NCBI RefSeq assembly: GCF_009937995.1 | Contig: NZ_AP021881.1 | Coordinates: 3,100,001-3,164,000 of the forward strand | Source of the DNA: Sulfuriferula nivalis | GTDB taxonomy: Bacteria > Pseudomonadota > Gammaproteobacteria > Burkholderiales > Sulfuriferulaceae | DNA length: 64,000 nucleotides | Direction: 5' to 3' | Shown here: one piece after another, positions 32,791-42,011 of the stretch | How positions within the stretch are numbered: the first letter of the stretch is position 1 | How the letters are laid out: the number at the start of each line of letters is the position of its first letter | Notes under the pieces: model-generated | Told to the model about the DNA's origin: nothing | Database searches by the model: none | The model's input: the letters and a program-made list of their open reading frames with translations, nothing else | Position numbers and translations under genes: made by a program

Positions 32791-33321
32791 ATGGCAATTA
32801 TTGAAACAGTATCACCTGAAAGTGCGACAGGTGAGATTGCTGATATTTATGAGCAAACCAAGCAACGTATTGGATACATCCCCAATTCACATGTGCTGTA
32901 CAGTGCCAATCCGTTGGTGTTAAGGCAGCAAGCAGAATACATCCAGAGCATCATGCAGCACAAGACACTGAGCCCAGCCTTGATGGCGTCAATTCGCGTA
33001 CTGGTATCCCAATCAACTCAGTGCGCGTACTGCGTTGATCGGAATACGCATATGCTTGTGAATTACTTTGGCTGGACGATTGATCAAGTCGCTGCGACCA
33101 AGGAAAACTACATGAACAGCCCACTTTCTGACAAAGAAAAAGCTTTGCTGGGTTTGGTAATTCAATCTGTTAAAGACTCGCACAGCGTCAGCGCAAAGGA
33201 TATTGAATCAATGCATGGGCTTGGCTGGACAGACGGCGACATTTTTGATGCGATTCATCACGGTGCTAGAATGGTTGCGGCAGATATTGTCATCAACGCT
33301 TTTAAAGTGGAGATGGACTGA
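32791..33321 (+). CDS. AhpD-like / carboxymuconolactone decarboxylase family protein
   Basis: 176 residues from ATG 32791 with GGAGCGGGG upstream. The redox CxxC and nearby His of the AhpD family are seen in CAYCVDRNTHM (about residues 73-83). AhpD-like proteins reduce peroxides or transfer electrons in alkylhydroperoxide systems. Downstream of the DyP peroxidase after about 150 bases with a repeat in between, so it may be a separate unit but probably serves the same oxidative or iron response. An upstream in-frame start at 32758 is less well supported. Confidence 0.85.
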   Translation: MAIIETVSPESATGEIADIYEQTKQRIGYIPNSHVLYSANPLVLRQQAEYIQSIMQHKTLSPALMASIRVLVSQSTQCAYCVDRNTHMLVNYFGWTIDQVAATKENYMNSPLSDKEKALLGLVIQSVKDSHSVSAKDIESMHGLGWTDGDIFDAIHHGARMVAADIVINAFKVEMD

Positions 33322-33469
33322 AACGGACATGTGTGACATGTCAAAAATGAACATAAGGTTGTAGGCGACACACTCGCCACTGAACTCTGTTGCAAATAAT
33401 TCGCTTGCCACATCATCATTGATTATGTGCAACAAAACCGTTTCTTAGATTCACACAACAATACCAGTA
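33322..33469. other. Intergenic, no gene seen
   Basis: No coding sequence and no clear terminator recognised between the AhpD-like gene and a DUF2442 fragment. Confidence 0.4.
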
Positions 33470-33636
33470 TCACAAGGGACTGAATATGCATAAAGCGTCA
33501 GGTGCGATGTCGATATCGCCAGGCCTTGTAACAGTACCATAATCCACACGCGCCATCGAAAAATAACCATGGTTTTCTAGCCGCTGGAATACAGGATAGT
33601 GCAGATACGGTCGCATATCGAAGTGCCGTTGCTAAC
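33470..33636 (-). pseudogene. DUF2442-like C-terminal fragment
   Basis: About 50 codons open after a TAG: FDMRPYLHYPVFQRLENHG, then FSMARVDYGTV and DIDIAPDAL, matching the end of DUF2442 proteins (often toxin-antitoxin partners). No start codon in a sensible place; the upstream part is lost near the Tn3 end at 33679. Confidence 0.55.
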
Positions 33637-33678
33637 CATTATTGAAAGTTAGTCATAACCCGAAATCGGAAGCCACTT

Positions 33679-33748
33679 GGGGTCGCTGTAGAAAACGGAA
33701 TTTAAAGTACGTTAAGCCGTCCCAGAAGCTGGAATCCAGCGGTACAGG
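33679..33748. mobile_element. End fragment of a VapXD-type Tn3 transposon
   Basis: 38-base Tn3 end (33679-33716) identical in form to the end at 50803-50840, followed by the complement of the resolvase gene's last bases (ending PASGTA). The rest is cut off at 33749 by another Tn3 element. Orientation is inverted relative to the complete copy at 46554-50840. Confidence 0.8.
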
Positions 33749-33827
33749 GGGTGCGTTTAAACAAACGACAGAAAACTCTCATAGGATTTTATTAACCTCT
33801 CCCCCCATCGATGTTTTCGACCTCTAT

Positions 33828-36779
33828 TTAGGGTGGAGTCAAACCCATCGAATCGACCATCCGCTCATCCGAAAAATCGAATTCCCCATGCAGGTTGAAA
33901 TGTGCCCACGTAGCAGCCGATCCATTACGAATGGCTTCGATTAGCAACGCCCTGCGCGCCTCGTTTTTCTCCTCGGCAAGTATCCGCGAAAGATAGAGAT
34001 AGTTCCAGCATACAATGGCATTTTTGATCAACCGTCGGCAGGCTTCGGCAATTTCCTGGTCTTCCTTTTCGCCCTGGATAAACTCGTGGCTGTGACCAAA
34101 AGAAACAGCTTTGGAGAACTTGTTCGAGCCCTCTCCTTTGTTGAGTTGTTTTTCGATAGACTGCCTGAATGGTAGATCGTCACAGTACTTTAAAATGAAA
34201 ACCGTCTTTGGGGCTTTCCCAAACTCTTTTATGGCCTGATACAGCGGATGCTGCCTGGAATAGGAGTTCAATCGCTTGAAGAGCTGGGAAGCCGTGGTTA
34301 TTTTCAGTTGGATGGTCGCGATAAAGCGCAGCATCTCATCCCATTGACCCTCTATCATATCCCCATGGACATAATGGCCAGGCAGCAATACGTGTCCTTG
34401 ATCCTTGTAATGCTGGCGATTCTTGAAGGCGTAGAGCCGCTGGCGGCCGATGCCCTTGATGCGCGGCGCGAACCCAAAATGCAGAAGATGTGTTGCTGCA
34501 AAGATGACTTCCGAGAACCCATGCGTGTCAGTCGAATGGATATCGCTCTGGATCACGTCGTTGTGCATCAGCCCATCGATAACGTAGGCAGCTTCCCGTT
34601 CGGCGGAGCTGATTACCGTGGAATGCCACATGAAGTCGCGCATATCAACAAATGTAAGCACGCTAACTCCCTTGTCCTTACCCAAGTATTTGAACGAGTA
34701 ATTGGCATTCAATGAATCCACAGCCACTTCGACTTTCTGTCCGTCACTGGATGTGTGCAAAACATCAGAATCTTGTCGGTAGATGTTCGGCAGATTCATC
34801 TGGTCCATAAACCGCAGAATGCGTTCATTGGCATTCTGTATGTTTTGGAGCGAGAAATACCAGTTGACCACATTATCCAACTCACCCTCGTCGATCTGCC
34901 TGGATATCTGCGCCAGTTTGCGATGGCCAATGTCACAGCCAAAACCGATAACCCCAGCCAGAAAAAGCTTTTTGGCTGGTTTGGCGCGCTGGAACTTGAC
35001 CTGCCAATGCTCAAATTCGTCGAGGAAATTTGTGGCATGATCCACTGTCGCCAGCATTTCCAGCATGGAGATATACTTCCGATCTGGAAAGAAAGTTCCC
35101 AATGACACGCTTTCGACTTCTTCCTGCTTGGGCGTGCTGACATGGAAAGACCCGTTGGCACGAACGGTCAGATATGGATTTTTGCCAGACGTTAAATTAT
35201 CGTTGGTTTCCTGGTAACAAGCATCGAGAGTCTGATTCAGCGCTCTCAATGTGGCCTTGCAGTCGGCGAATTCGTCGAGCTGTGCCCGGTGCAGATATTC
35301 ATCCCTGTTGGCATCCCAATCCGCTTTGGGGATCAGGTATTCGTCGAGCGCGCGATATTTTTCCGAGTGGATGAGATTCAACGCGCCTGACTTGATCGCA
35401 TCGGCAATGCTGACATACAGCAGCACCTTGTACAGAGATGGGCGAAATTTTCCATCTTGGGTGATCAGTGCCGCCCACAGCTTCGGCAGACTGCAGTTTG
35501 GTGCGAATTGTACTTGACGTACGATGTCGGCAACGCGGTGTTGCAGTTTGAGGGAGTACGCCTCCATCAAGGCGAAATAATCCTGACCATGCTGAAGTTT
35601 CGTCGCATTTTCCTTGAATTCGTCGACTTGCAAATCGACACGGGCTGTGACATTTTCTGTATTCACGACGGCACCAATCAAGGCAACCTTCTGACTGTCG
35701 CTCAATTGCGCATTGGCCACGATATGTTGGATTGATGATATTGTTTCACGGACGCTCCGACGTAGATGTTCGGCCAGTGCGGAGAGGGACTGGGAACGCT
35801 GTTCGCGTTCTTGGAAGTAGGCTTCTTTCTCGGCCTTTTCCACGCCATTGACGGCAGCCTGCACGGCGCTCAATAACGTATCGATCAGCGTGTCGTTCAG
35901 TTTGAAGGTCTGGTACACAACAAAGGCAATGAGGTGCAGCAAACGGTCATCAGCGGCGCGGCGTGAAACTTGGGGAATCTGGGCCTTGATCACCGAGTAG
36001 GCGTAGTATCGGATACACTCGTAACTCAAGTCCAAGCACTGTACCGCTGGTTTCAGGTCGAGATAGAGCGATTGCAGGGTGCCTAGATCGGCCAGATTAG
36101 CTCTGATTTTTAACGGCCTGGTGGATTGGAAAGGTCGCTTCAGCAGCGTGATGCGATAGCGCCAACCCTCAATCGTTCCGTTATCGGTCTCCTTTTCCAG
36201 CAATGCGTCAAGCGAAGCACGCTGTTCTTCGCTGATGTTGGTGGCGACGATATCGCTGAGCATACGTCGGTGCCAGTTGATGGCAGTGACGATCAGGTCA
36301 GCCAGCACATTGTAGCTGGGGATCTCGATTTTCTTGCGGATCAGGATTTGAATGGTTTCCAGCAGAACCAGTTTAGGTCGAAATTGAACGTGCACAAGAG
36401 CCGTGATTTCGTTGGCGATGAAAGCCGTCGCTGCTGCGTCGAACGGGACGCAGCCAAAGTGACCCAGGATCACGCGCTGATGACGGGCATACGTATCTTT
36501 GTTGTAGGTCTTTGTGTGAACTTCGGCAGGATTTTCGCCAAGCTGTTGTGCAACGTACTCGATGTCCGCTTGGTGAAATTGCCAGGCAAAGAATTTGCGC
36601 CGCGCCTTGAAATAACCCGCTGTTACCAGAAAGCAAACTTTATTGGTGGGGGTGCGCAGCCCAACCGCGCCAAACATTAAGGGCAAGGAGAAGAACTGCT
36701 TACGCTCCTCGCTGTTGAACACGGGTGGAGACTCGAATGCCTCCTCCTCCAGGGTATTGAAGATTTTCATTCTTGCCAT
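33828..36779 (-). CDS. tnpA: Tn3-family transposase TnpA
   Basis: 983 residues, full length for Tn3 transposases. N-terminal DUF4158-like end-binding region (SEERKQFFSLP to about 170) and a C-terminal DDE core including GDIEG-like VHGDMIEGQWDEMLRFIATI and NAIVCWNYLYLSRIL, TWAHFNLHGEFDF near the end. The divergent tnpR shares a roughly 160-base regulatory and res interval. No frameshift seen, so the transposon looks competent. Confidence 0.93.
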   Translation of the reverse strand: MARMKIFNTLEEEAFESPPVFNSEERKQFFSLPLMFGAVGLRTPTNKVCFLVTAGYFKARRKFFAWQFHQADIEYVAQQLGENPAEVHTKTYNKDTYARHQRVILGHFGCVPFDAAATAFIANEITALVHVQFRPKLVLLETIQILIRKKIEIPSYNVLADLIVTAINWHRRMLSDIVATNISEEQRASLDALLEKETDNGTIEGWRYRITLLKRPFQSTRPLKIRANLADLGTLQSLYLDLKPAVQCLDLSYECIRYYAYSVIKAQIPQVSRRAADDRLLHLIAFVVYQTFKLNDTLIDTLLSAVQAAVNGVEKAEKEAYFQEREQRSQSLSALAEHLRRSVRETISSIQHIVANAQLSDSQKVALIGAVVNTENVTARVDLQVDEFKENATKLQHGQDYFALMEAYSLKLQHRVADIVRQVQFAPNCSLPKLWAALITQDGKFRPSLYKVLLYVSIADAIKSGALNLIHSEKYRALDEYLIPKADWDANRDEYLHRAQLDEFADCKATLRALNQTLDACYQETNDNLTSGKNPYLTVRANGSFHVSTPKQEEVESVSLGTFFPDRKYISMLEMLATVDHATNFLDEFEHWQVKFQRAKPAKKLFLAGVIGFGCDIGHRKLAQISRQIDEGELDNVVNWYFSLQNIQNANERILRFMDQMNLPNIYRQDSDVLHTSSDGQKVEVAVDSLNANYSFKYLGKDKGVSVLTFVDMRDFMWHSTVISSAEREAAYVIDGLMHNDVIQSDIHSTDTHGFSEVIFAATHLLHFGFAPRIKGIGRQRLYAFKNRQHYKDQGHVLLPGHYVHGDMIEGQWDEMLRFIATIQLKITTASQLFKRLNSYSRQHPLYQAIKEFGKAPKTVFILKYCDDLPFRQSIEKQLNKGEGSNKFSKAVSFGHSHEFIQGEKEDQEIAEACRRLIKNAIVCWNYLYLSRILAEEKNEARRALLIEAIRNGSAATWAHFNLHGEFDFSDERMVDSMGLTPP

Positions 36780-36938
36780 AAGGAAACTTTCAAAATTGGG
36801 TGGTAAATACTGCGGGTAAAAGCATACTAGAAACGAACGTTTATAGTATGCTTTAAATTAGATATAAATCATTGATATTTGCATTAATATGACTATATAA
36901 TAAGTGCGTATTTCTGGTTTTCATCGAAAGGCGTAAAA
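36780..36938. promoter_or_regulatory. res / divergent promoter region of the Tn3 element
   Basis: AT-rich. AAAGCATACTA...TAGTATGCTTT forms an inverted repeat (36823-36855) of resolvase-subsite size. Likely contains the crossover site and the promoters for both genes. Confidence 0.6.
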
Positions 36939-37589
36939 ATGGAGGCGAAGATAGCAGCACAAACGACAGGAAAAACGATCGCTTACCTTCGCGTTTCGAC
37001 GCTCGACCAGGATATTGAGAAGAACAAAGCGGATATCCTCCACTTTGCTAATGATCGAAATTTTGGCAAGGTGCATTTTGTTGAGGAGGTCGCTTCTGGG
37101 CGAAAACCTTGGCGGGAACGTAAGATTGCAGAGGTGCTGGAGGAACTGCAGGACGGAGATGCCATTATTGTGGCTGAACTTTCGCGCCTTGGCCGCAGCA
37201 TGCTGGAGTGTATGGAGATATTGGCGCTCGCTATGCGCAAGAGCATCTGCGTCTATGCGGTGAAGGGCAACTGGCGGCTGGACAATAGTATTCAGAGCAA
37301 AATCATTGCTCTGGCATTCTCGATGGCGGCGGAAATCGAGCGCGACCTTATTTCGCAGCGAACCAAGGAAGCGCTACGGTTCAAGAAGGAACAAGGGGTT
37401 ATCCTCGGTCGGCCCAAAGGACCTGGCAAGAGCAAGCTGGACGCCTTTAGACCTGAAATTGAAAGTTTGTTGGCGAATGGATCATCCCAGAAGTTTATCG
37501 CGCAGCGTTACCACACGACGGGGGCGAATCTCCATAACTGGATCAAGAAGCACTCGCTGAAGACGGTCAAAAGCCATGCCGTTGAGTGA
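36939..37589 (+). CDS. tnpR: Tn3 resolvase (serine recombinase)
   Basis: 216 residues. Nucleophile Ser20 in IAYLRVSTLDQ, then VAELSRLGRSMLE and the EIERDLISQRTKEALR helix, with a C-terminal helix-turn-helix (QKFIAQRYHTTGANLHNWI). It resolves cointegrates at the adjacent res site. It is rather different from the two other resolvases in this window (12752-13342 and 50250-50807). Confidence 0.93.
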   Translation: MEAKIAAQTTGKTIAYLRVSTLDQDIEKNKADILHFANDRNFGKVHFVEEVASGRKPWRERKIAEVLEELQDGDAIIVAELSRLGRSMLECMEILALAMRKSICVYAVKGNWRLDNSIQSKIIALAFSMAAEIERDLISQRTKEALRFKKEQGVILGRPKGPGKSKLDAFRPEIESLLANGSSQKFIAQRYHTTGANLHNWIKKHSLKTVKSHAVE

Positions 37590-37698
37590 GATGGACATAA
37601 GATTGGTTCATTTTAGAGCACTTGCATGTCCTGCCTTAGATAGGAAATCCTATGAGAGTTTTCTGTCGTTTGTTTAAACGCACCCGATAGTTGACGAT

Positions 37699-37960
37699 GA
37701 ATTTCAAATGGTGGCCTTTTGAAGGCGGACTTATATCGAGCTGTGTCAGCTGGTAATGATGCGGGAGCGCGGTATGGTGGTTGATCATACGACCACATAT
37801 TGATAGGTCAAGTATTTGAATAATCAAATTGAGTCTGATCACGATCAGCGCAAGCAATTGATTAAAGCTACACTTTGGTTTATCGCTTATGCCACAATCA
37901 AGGGTTGAGAGGTGCTGCATATGATCAAAAATGGTCAGATGGCGATGTGGTACCATACCC
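37699..37960 (+). pseudogene. IS6-family transposase remnant
   Basis: Pieces in several frames: FKWWPFEGGLI at the start, MRERGMVVDHTTTY (the conserved AERG-VDHTT region), then, after a deletion, KYLNNQIESDHDQRKQLIKA and HMIKNGQM from the C-terminal region of IS6/IS26-like transposases. The core DDE region is gone and stops interrupt. A dead relic next to the Tn3 element. Confidence 0.7.
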
Positions 37961-38150
37961 AAAGTTTAATGGGAGAAGTTCGATTTATCGAGCGTCAATT
38001 TCTGATTTTTATAGCCTTAAAAATTGTAGGTAAGGGGCTTCATGCGCAATCAAATTATTTGCAACCGAGCCAGTTTGGCACCATCGAAAAGTGCTTGGCG
38101 TTCGAGGCGTATTGGGCGCGGATCGCCGCCCGCGCTTGCTGCTGTACCCC

Positions 38151-39461
38151 ATGACCGTGCCTAAGCCAACCGCCGATGCCATTACGCGCACCATCGCCGC
38201 GATCTGGCGCATCGAATCGGCCAAGGTTGTGGCGCACGTAGCGCGCATCACCCATGACCTCGGTTTGGCCGAGGACTGTTCGCAGGACGCGCTGGTTGCC
38301 GCGCTGGAACACTGGCCGGAACTCGGCATCCCCGAGCGGCCTGGCGCCTGGCTGATGACCACCGCCAAGCGTCGCGCGCTCGACCATCTGCGACACCGTA
38401 AGCTTGCCGCACCGCGCCATGATGCGCTCGGCCACGAGACCGATCTGCAGTATGCCATCGCAGCGCAGGAGTTCAGCGAGATGATCGACACGCGGCTGGA
38501 CGACGACATCTGCGACGAGCTACTACGGCTGATTTTCACCGCTTGCCATCCGCTGCTTGCGTCCGAGTCGCGCAGCGCGCTCACCCTGCGTGCGATAGGC
38601 GGCATGTCTACCGCCGAAATCGCTCGCGCCTACCTCAAGCCCGAAGCAACCATCGCACAACGCATCGTGCGCGCCAAGCGCACCTTGGCGGAAGCGCGCG
38701 TGCCCTTTGAGGTTCCGCGTGGCGAGGAACTACAGGCGCGACTAGCCTCGGTACTGGAAGTGCTGTACCTGATGTTCAACGAAGGTTATTGCGCTAGTTC
38801 TGGGCCGCACTGGACGCGCCCTGCATTGTGCGAGGAGGCACTGCGCCTGGGCCGCGTGTTGGTCGGTCTGATGCCACAGCAGGCAGAGGTGCAAGGCCTG
38901 CTGGCACTTATGGAATTACAGGCCTCGCGCTTGGTTGCGCGATTGGACGCGCAGGGCCAGCCCATCCTGCTCGCCGCACAGGACCGCAGCCGCTGGGACG
39001 CTCTGCTGATCCGCCGCGGCTTGGACGCACTGGCTCGCGCAGAAGCGCTGCCAAGCCCGGTCGGGCCCTACGTGCTACAAGCAGCGATTGCGGCATGCCA
39101 CGCCCGCGCCGCCAGCGTGGACGCAACCGACTGGCCACACATCGTCGCGCTGTACGACGCGCTGCTGCAGATCGCGCCTACTCCCGTAGTGGCGCTGAAT
39201 CACTCAGTGGCGGTGGGGATGGCCTTCGGCCCCGCTGCAGGGCTGGAACAGGTGAACGCCCTGCAGAACGAACCTGCGCTGGCGCAATACCACCTGCTGC
39301 CGGCGGTGCGCGGTGATCTGCTCACCAGACTCGGACGGAACGACGAAGCGCGCGCAGAGTTCGAACGCGCCGCGAAGCTGGCTGGCAATGCGCACGAGCG
39401 TGCATTGATGCAAAAGCGAGCCGCGCAGTCGAGCACTCGACCGGCATCAACTGTGCCATGA
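38151..39461 (+). CDS. ECF sigma factor, ECF42-type with C-terminal extension (DUF6596)
   Basis: 436 residues. Sigma-2 (about 15-85, with AEDCSQDALVAALEHWP), sigma-4 (about 120-175, AIGGMSTAEIARAYLKPEATI), then a long extension containing LYLMFNEGYCASSG, the DUF6596 signature, and TPR-like helices. ECF42 factors lack a classic anti-sigma and normally control adjacent DGPF/YCII genes, which follow here. The GC content is visibly higher than the flanks, suggesting that the operon was transferred as a block. ATG 38151 chosen because the sigma-2 domain starts shortly after. Confidence 0.88.
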   Translation: MTVPKPTADAITRTIAAIWRIESAKVVAHVARITHDLGLAEDCSQDALVAALEHWPELGIPERPGAWLMTTAKRRALDHLRHRKLAAPRHDALGHETDLQYAIAAQEFSEMIDTRLDDDICDELLRLIFTACHPLLASESRSALTLRAIGGMSTAEIARAYLKPEATIAQRIVRAKRTLAEARVPFEVPRGEELQARLASVLEVLYLMFNEGYCASSGPHWTRPALCEEALRLGRVLVGLMPQQAEVQGLLALMELQASRLVARLDAQGQPILLAAQDRSRWDALLIRRGLDALARAEALPSPVGPYVLQAAIAACHARAASVDATDWPHIVALYDALLQIAPTPVVALNHSVAVGMAFGPAAGLEQVNALQNEPALAQYHLLPAVRGDLLTRLGRNDEARAEFERAAKLAGNAHERALMQKRAAQSSTRPASTVP

Positions 39462-39558
39462 AGCGACGTGCCGTGAAAACCAATTGTCGATTCCGCACCT
39501 CATCGCACGTCGTACGTTTGAAGGCCCGGATCCGCCGAGCCACCACCAGGAGACCCAC

Positions 39559-39981
39559 ATGCGTTACATGATCCTTGTCAAATCCATTCCCACCTTTGAG
39601 GCGCAGCCCGACACCGGCTTCCAGCCCGACCCCGCCGTGTTCACCGCCATGACTACCTATCACGAAGAACTTGCCCGCGCCGGCGTGCTGCTCGACGCCA
39701 ACGGCCTCAAGCCGACTCGCAGCGGCTGGCGTGTGCGCTATGAGGGCGAACGCCGCAGCATTATCGACGGCCCGTTCACCGAGTCCAAGGAACTGATCGC
39801 CGGCTACACTTTAATCCAGGTGAACTCGCGCGAGGAGGCGCTGGAGTGGGCGCGACGTTTTCCCAATCCGGTGGGCGCTGGGCAACCGGCCGAGATCGAG
39901 GTACGCGAGTTGTTCGAGATGGACGATTTCGCGCCGTCCGATGAGCTGGAGCGCTTTCGCGCCATCGATGCCGCGATATAA
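39559..39981 (+). CDS. YCII-domain (DGPF) protein
   Basis: 140 residues. MRYMILVKSIPTFEAQPDTG starts the ferredoxin-like YCII fold; the signature DGPFTESKELIAGY is present, and the tail is acidic. YCII/DGPF proteins are the usual partners of ECF42 sigma factors; their biochemistry is unknown (a His/Asp dyad in YciI is suspected to be catalytic). ATG 39559 with AGGAG upstream. Confidence 0.9.
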   Translation: MRYMILVKSIPTFEAQPDTGFQPDPAVFTAMTTYHEELARAGVLLDANGLKPTRSGWRVRYEGERRSIIDGPFTESKELIAGYTLIQVNSREEALEWARRFPNPVGAGQPAEIEVRELFEMDDFAPSDELERFRAIDAAI

Positions 39982-40068
39982 TTACGCCACTGCTGTCGAT
40001 CCGCCCCCTGCCGGATCGTCGTAATGACAGGACTCACATTTCGTGCGCCCACCAACCAGGAGAACTTA

Positions 40069-40554
40069 ATGAACAAAGTCAACGCCATCCCCGAAGGCAT
40101 GCACAGCCTCACCCCGCATCTGGTCTGCCGTGACGCCGCAGCCGCTATCGATTTCTACGGACGCGCATTCGGCGCCATCGAGCAGTTCCGTTTACCCATG
40201 CCTGATGGCAAAATCATGCACGCCTGCGTGCAGATCGGCGACTCTAAACTCTTCTTGTTCGACGAAATGCCCGAACATGGTGCGTTCGGTCCGCAGGATC
40301 TAAAGAGCACGCCGGTAACCATTCACCTTCAGGTGCAGGATGCCGACGCTGTGTTCGCCCGCGCCGTTGCTGCTGGTGCCACCATGACCATGCCGCTGGC
40401 TGAGATGTTCTGGGGAGACCGATACGGTAGAGTGCGCGACCCTTTCGGTCACCACTGGTCCATCGCCACGCATACGCGTGATTTGAGCCCGGAGCAGATC
40501 CGCGACGCAGCGGCCACCTCAATGGGCAGTTGCCCTCAAGAATCGGCGCACTGA
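40069..40554 (+). CDS. VOC-superfamily (PhnB/glyoxalase-like) protein
   Basis: 161 residues. HSLTPHLVCRDAAAAIDFYG, MPDGKIMHACVQIGDSKLF and the GDRYGRVRDPFGHHWSIATH C-terminal motif are typical of the PhnB/YdcJ-like VOC family, dimeric metalloproteins. Substrate unknown. It is in line with the sigma factor and YCII genes (spacing 90 and 35 bases), the usual ECF42 neighbourhood. AGGAGA upstream of the ATG. Confidence 0.9.
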   Translation: MNKVNAIPEGMHSLTPHLVCRDAAAAIDFYGRAFGAIEQFRLPMPDGKIMHACVQIGDSKLFLFDEMPEHGAFGPQDLKSTPVTIHLQVQDADAVFARAVAAGATMTMPLAEMFWGDRYGRVRDPFGHHWSIATHTRDLSPEQIRDAAATSMGSCPQESAH

Positions 40555-40588
40555 TCCGCCGCACAGAACCCAACTAGGAGAAGTCACC

Positions 40589-40939
40589 ATGCGCTATGTG
40601 CTGTTGATCCACGAACCGCGCGAACTGCGCGAGACCCGCAACGAGGTTGAGGGCCGCGTGCTCTACGCCGAGATGGTGGCCTTCGGCGAGGGGCTGGGCG
40701 AGCAACTCGTCGCCAGCCATTCGCTGCGTCCCGACCGCCACGGCGTGCGGGTGCAGGCACAGCCCAGCAAGCCCCTGCTGCGCGACGGCCCGTTCACCGA
40801 AACCAAGGAAATGCTCGGTGGTTTTTACCTTATTGACTGCGCCGACATGGATGAAGCACTCGCCATCGCGAAGCGCTGCCCCGCTACGCGCTTCGGTATC
40901 GTGGAAGTGCGCGCATGTGCGCCGTGCTATGAGGGGTAG
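40589..40939 (+). CDS. YCII-domain (DGPF) protein, second
   Basis: 116 residues with MRYVLLIHEPRELRETRN and the signature DGPFTETKEMLGGFYLI. A different paralogue from the one at 39559 (about 35% alike by eye). Last gene of the ECF42 operon; a Tn3-type repeat begins 10 bases after its stop, marking the edge of the imported block. Confidence 0.9.
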   Translation: MRYVLLIHEPRELRETRNEVEGRVLYAEMVAFGEGLGEQLVASHSLRPDRHGVRVQAQPSKPLLRDGPFTETKEMLGGFYLIDCADMDEALAIAKRCPATRFGIVEVRACAPCYEG

Positions 40940-40949
40940 TGTGCGCATA

Positions 40950-40987
40950 GGGGACGTTTGACGAAAGGGAAATTAAAGTACACTAAG
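40950..40987. repeat. Solo Tn3-family terminal repeat
   Basis: 38 bases beginning GGGGACGTTTGACG and ending AAAGTACACTAAG, the length and ending of a Tn3-family end but diverged from the others in the window. It abuts the ECF42 operon. Confidence 0.6.
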
Positions 40988-41302
40988 CTGGAATGTGTGC
41001 GCTTAGACCTATAGCCAGATGAAACACTGTCATTAAATTGCTAAATTGCTAAATTGAGTTTATTTTGACGTGTTTCTGAACCTTGCCTGACGCCAAGTAT
41101 GAGTATGTCTCATTCTGCCAAAGTAATTACAGGCGATGTGAACTGATGGAATTTTCGGTGGTTCTTGCGCAGCATCACTGCTTTTACCTACTGAGCAAAC
41201 ACGCAATATTGAGATGGCAAAATATGGTGCGATTATAAGGAGGGGCCAAACACGGGTGGGTCTTGCAGGCTATTTATCAACAGTTGAGTCAAAGAGAAAA
41301 TC
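40988..41302. other. Intergenic, no gene seen
   Basis: AT-rich, with a short tandem GCTAAATT repeat (41038-41054). Nothing coding recognised. A ribosome site for the RibD-like gene is weak (AGAGAAAA). Confidence 0.4.
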
Positions 41303-41890
41303 ATGCGAAAAATCGTTTCATTTGCACATGTGTCACTGGATGGTTTTGTTGCCTCCACCACCGAGGGTATGCATAGCCTCGGCTGGATTACGATGAGCGA
41401 AGAGTTGTTTAGCTATGCGGAGCAACGGATCTTGCAGACCGACACCGCGTTATACGGGCGCGTCACCTACCAGATGATGGAGTCGTACTGGCCAACAGCT
41501 GCCGAACAGCCCAACGCTAGCCCGCATGATCATGTGCATTCGCGCTGGTATAAAACCGCTCACAAAATTGTGTTATCGAAAACCCTGTTGGAAAAAGATC
41601 ATCCCAATACCAAAATCATCAGTAGCAATTTAAGCGATGAAATATGCAAGCTCAAGCACGGTGCTGGCAGCGAGATTTTAGTGTTCGGCAGCCCCTGTGC
41701 CACTCACGCGCTGATGGCGGAAAACCTCATCGACGAGTATTGGCTATTCATCAATCCGATTCTGCTGTGGCAGGGTATTCCCTTATTCAAAAACATTAAT
41801 GACAAGACCGCACTCACGCTGGTGAAAAGTAAAATTTTTGCGTCGGGCGTGGTGTGCCTCCACTACGAGGTACAACGAAATCAAAGCTGA
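41303..41890 (+). CDS. Dihydrofolate reductase family (RibD C-terminal) protein
   Basis: 195 residues. MRKIVSFAHVSLDGFVAST, ALYGRVTYQMMESYWP and GSEILVFGSPCATHALM are the conserved blocks of the RibD_C/DHFR-like family (NADPH-binding). Function is unknown for this branch; members often sit beside ECF and YCII or VOC genes and may be part of the same imported cluster, though a 360-base gap and a Tn3 end separate it from the sigma operon. Confidence 0.88.
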   Translation: MRKIVSFAHVSLDGFVASTTEGMHSLGWITMSEELFSYAEQRILQTDTALYGRVTYQMMESYWPTAAEQPNASPHDHVHSRWYKTAHKIVLSKTLLEKDHPNTKIISSNLSDEICKLKHGAGSEILVFGSPCATHALMAENLIDEYWLFINPILLWQGIPLFKNINDKTALTLVKSKIFASGVVCLHYEVQRNQS

Positions 41891-42011
41891 TCCAAGCTGG
41901 ATACGATAGTTCTTCAAATTCCTTGAGACCGCGACGTAGCGAACCTTCGTCCGACGAACCGGTTGCGATTCTCGATGGCTGTTCGGAAACGTAAACTTTA
42001 GGAACGATAGA
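41891..42011 (-). pseudogene. Short coding fragment ending at the IS3 remnant
   Basis: On the minus strand an open stretch (VPKVYVSEQPSRIATG, GSLRRGLKEFEELSYPAWI) looks like protein coding, possibly an internal fragment of a larger gene lost on the other side of the IS stub. No family recognised. Confidence 0.35.

Larger units (their letters stand above)
33749..37685. mobile_element. Tn3-family transposon (complete, no passenger genes)
   Basis: 41-base inverted ends starting GGGTGCGTTTAAACAAACGA at 33749-33789 and 37645-37685. Contains a transposase on the minus strand and a divergent serine resolvase with a res region between. Flanking pentamers (ACAGG and GATAG) do not match, so rearrangement after insertion is likely. 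Confidence 0.88.

Noticed and set aside
34248..36680. Several plus-strand frames of 80-180 codons inside the Tn3 transposase gene
   Set aside because: Shadows of the transposase; no ribosome sites or conserved motifs.
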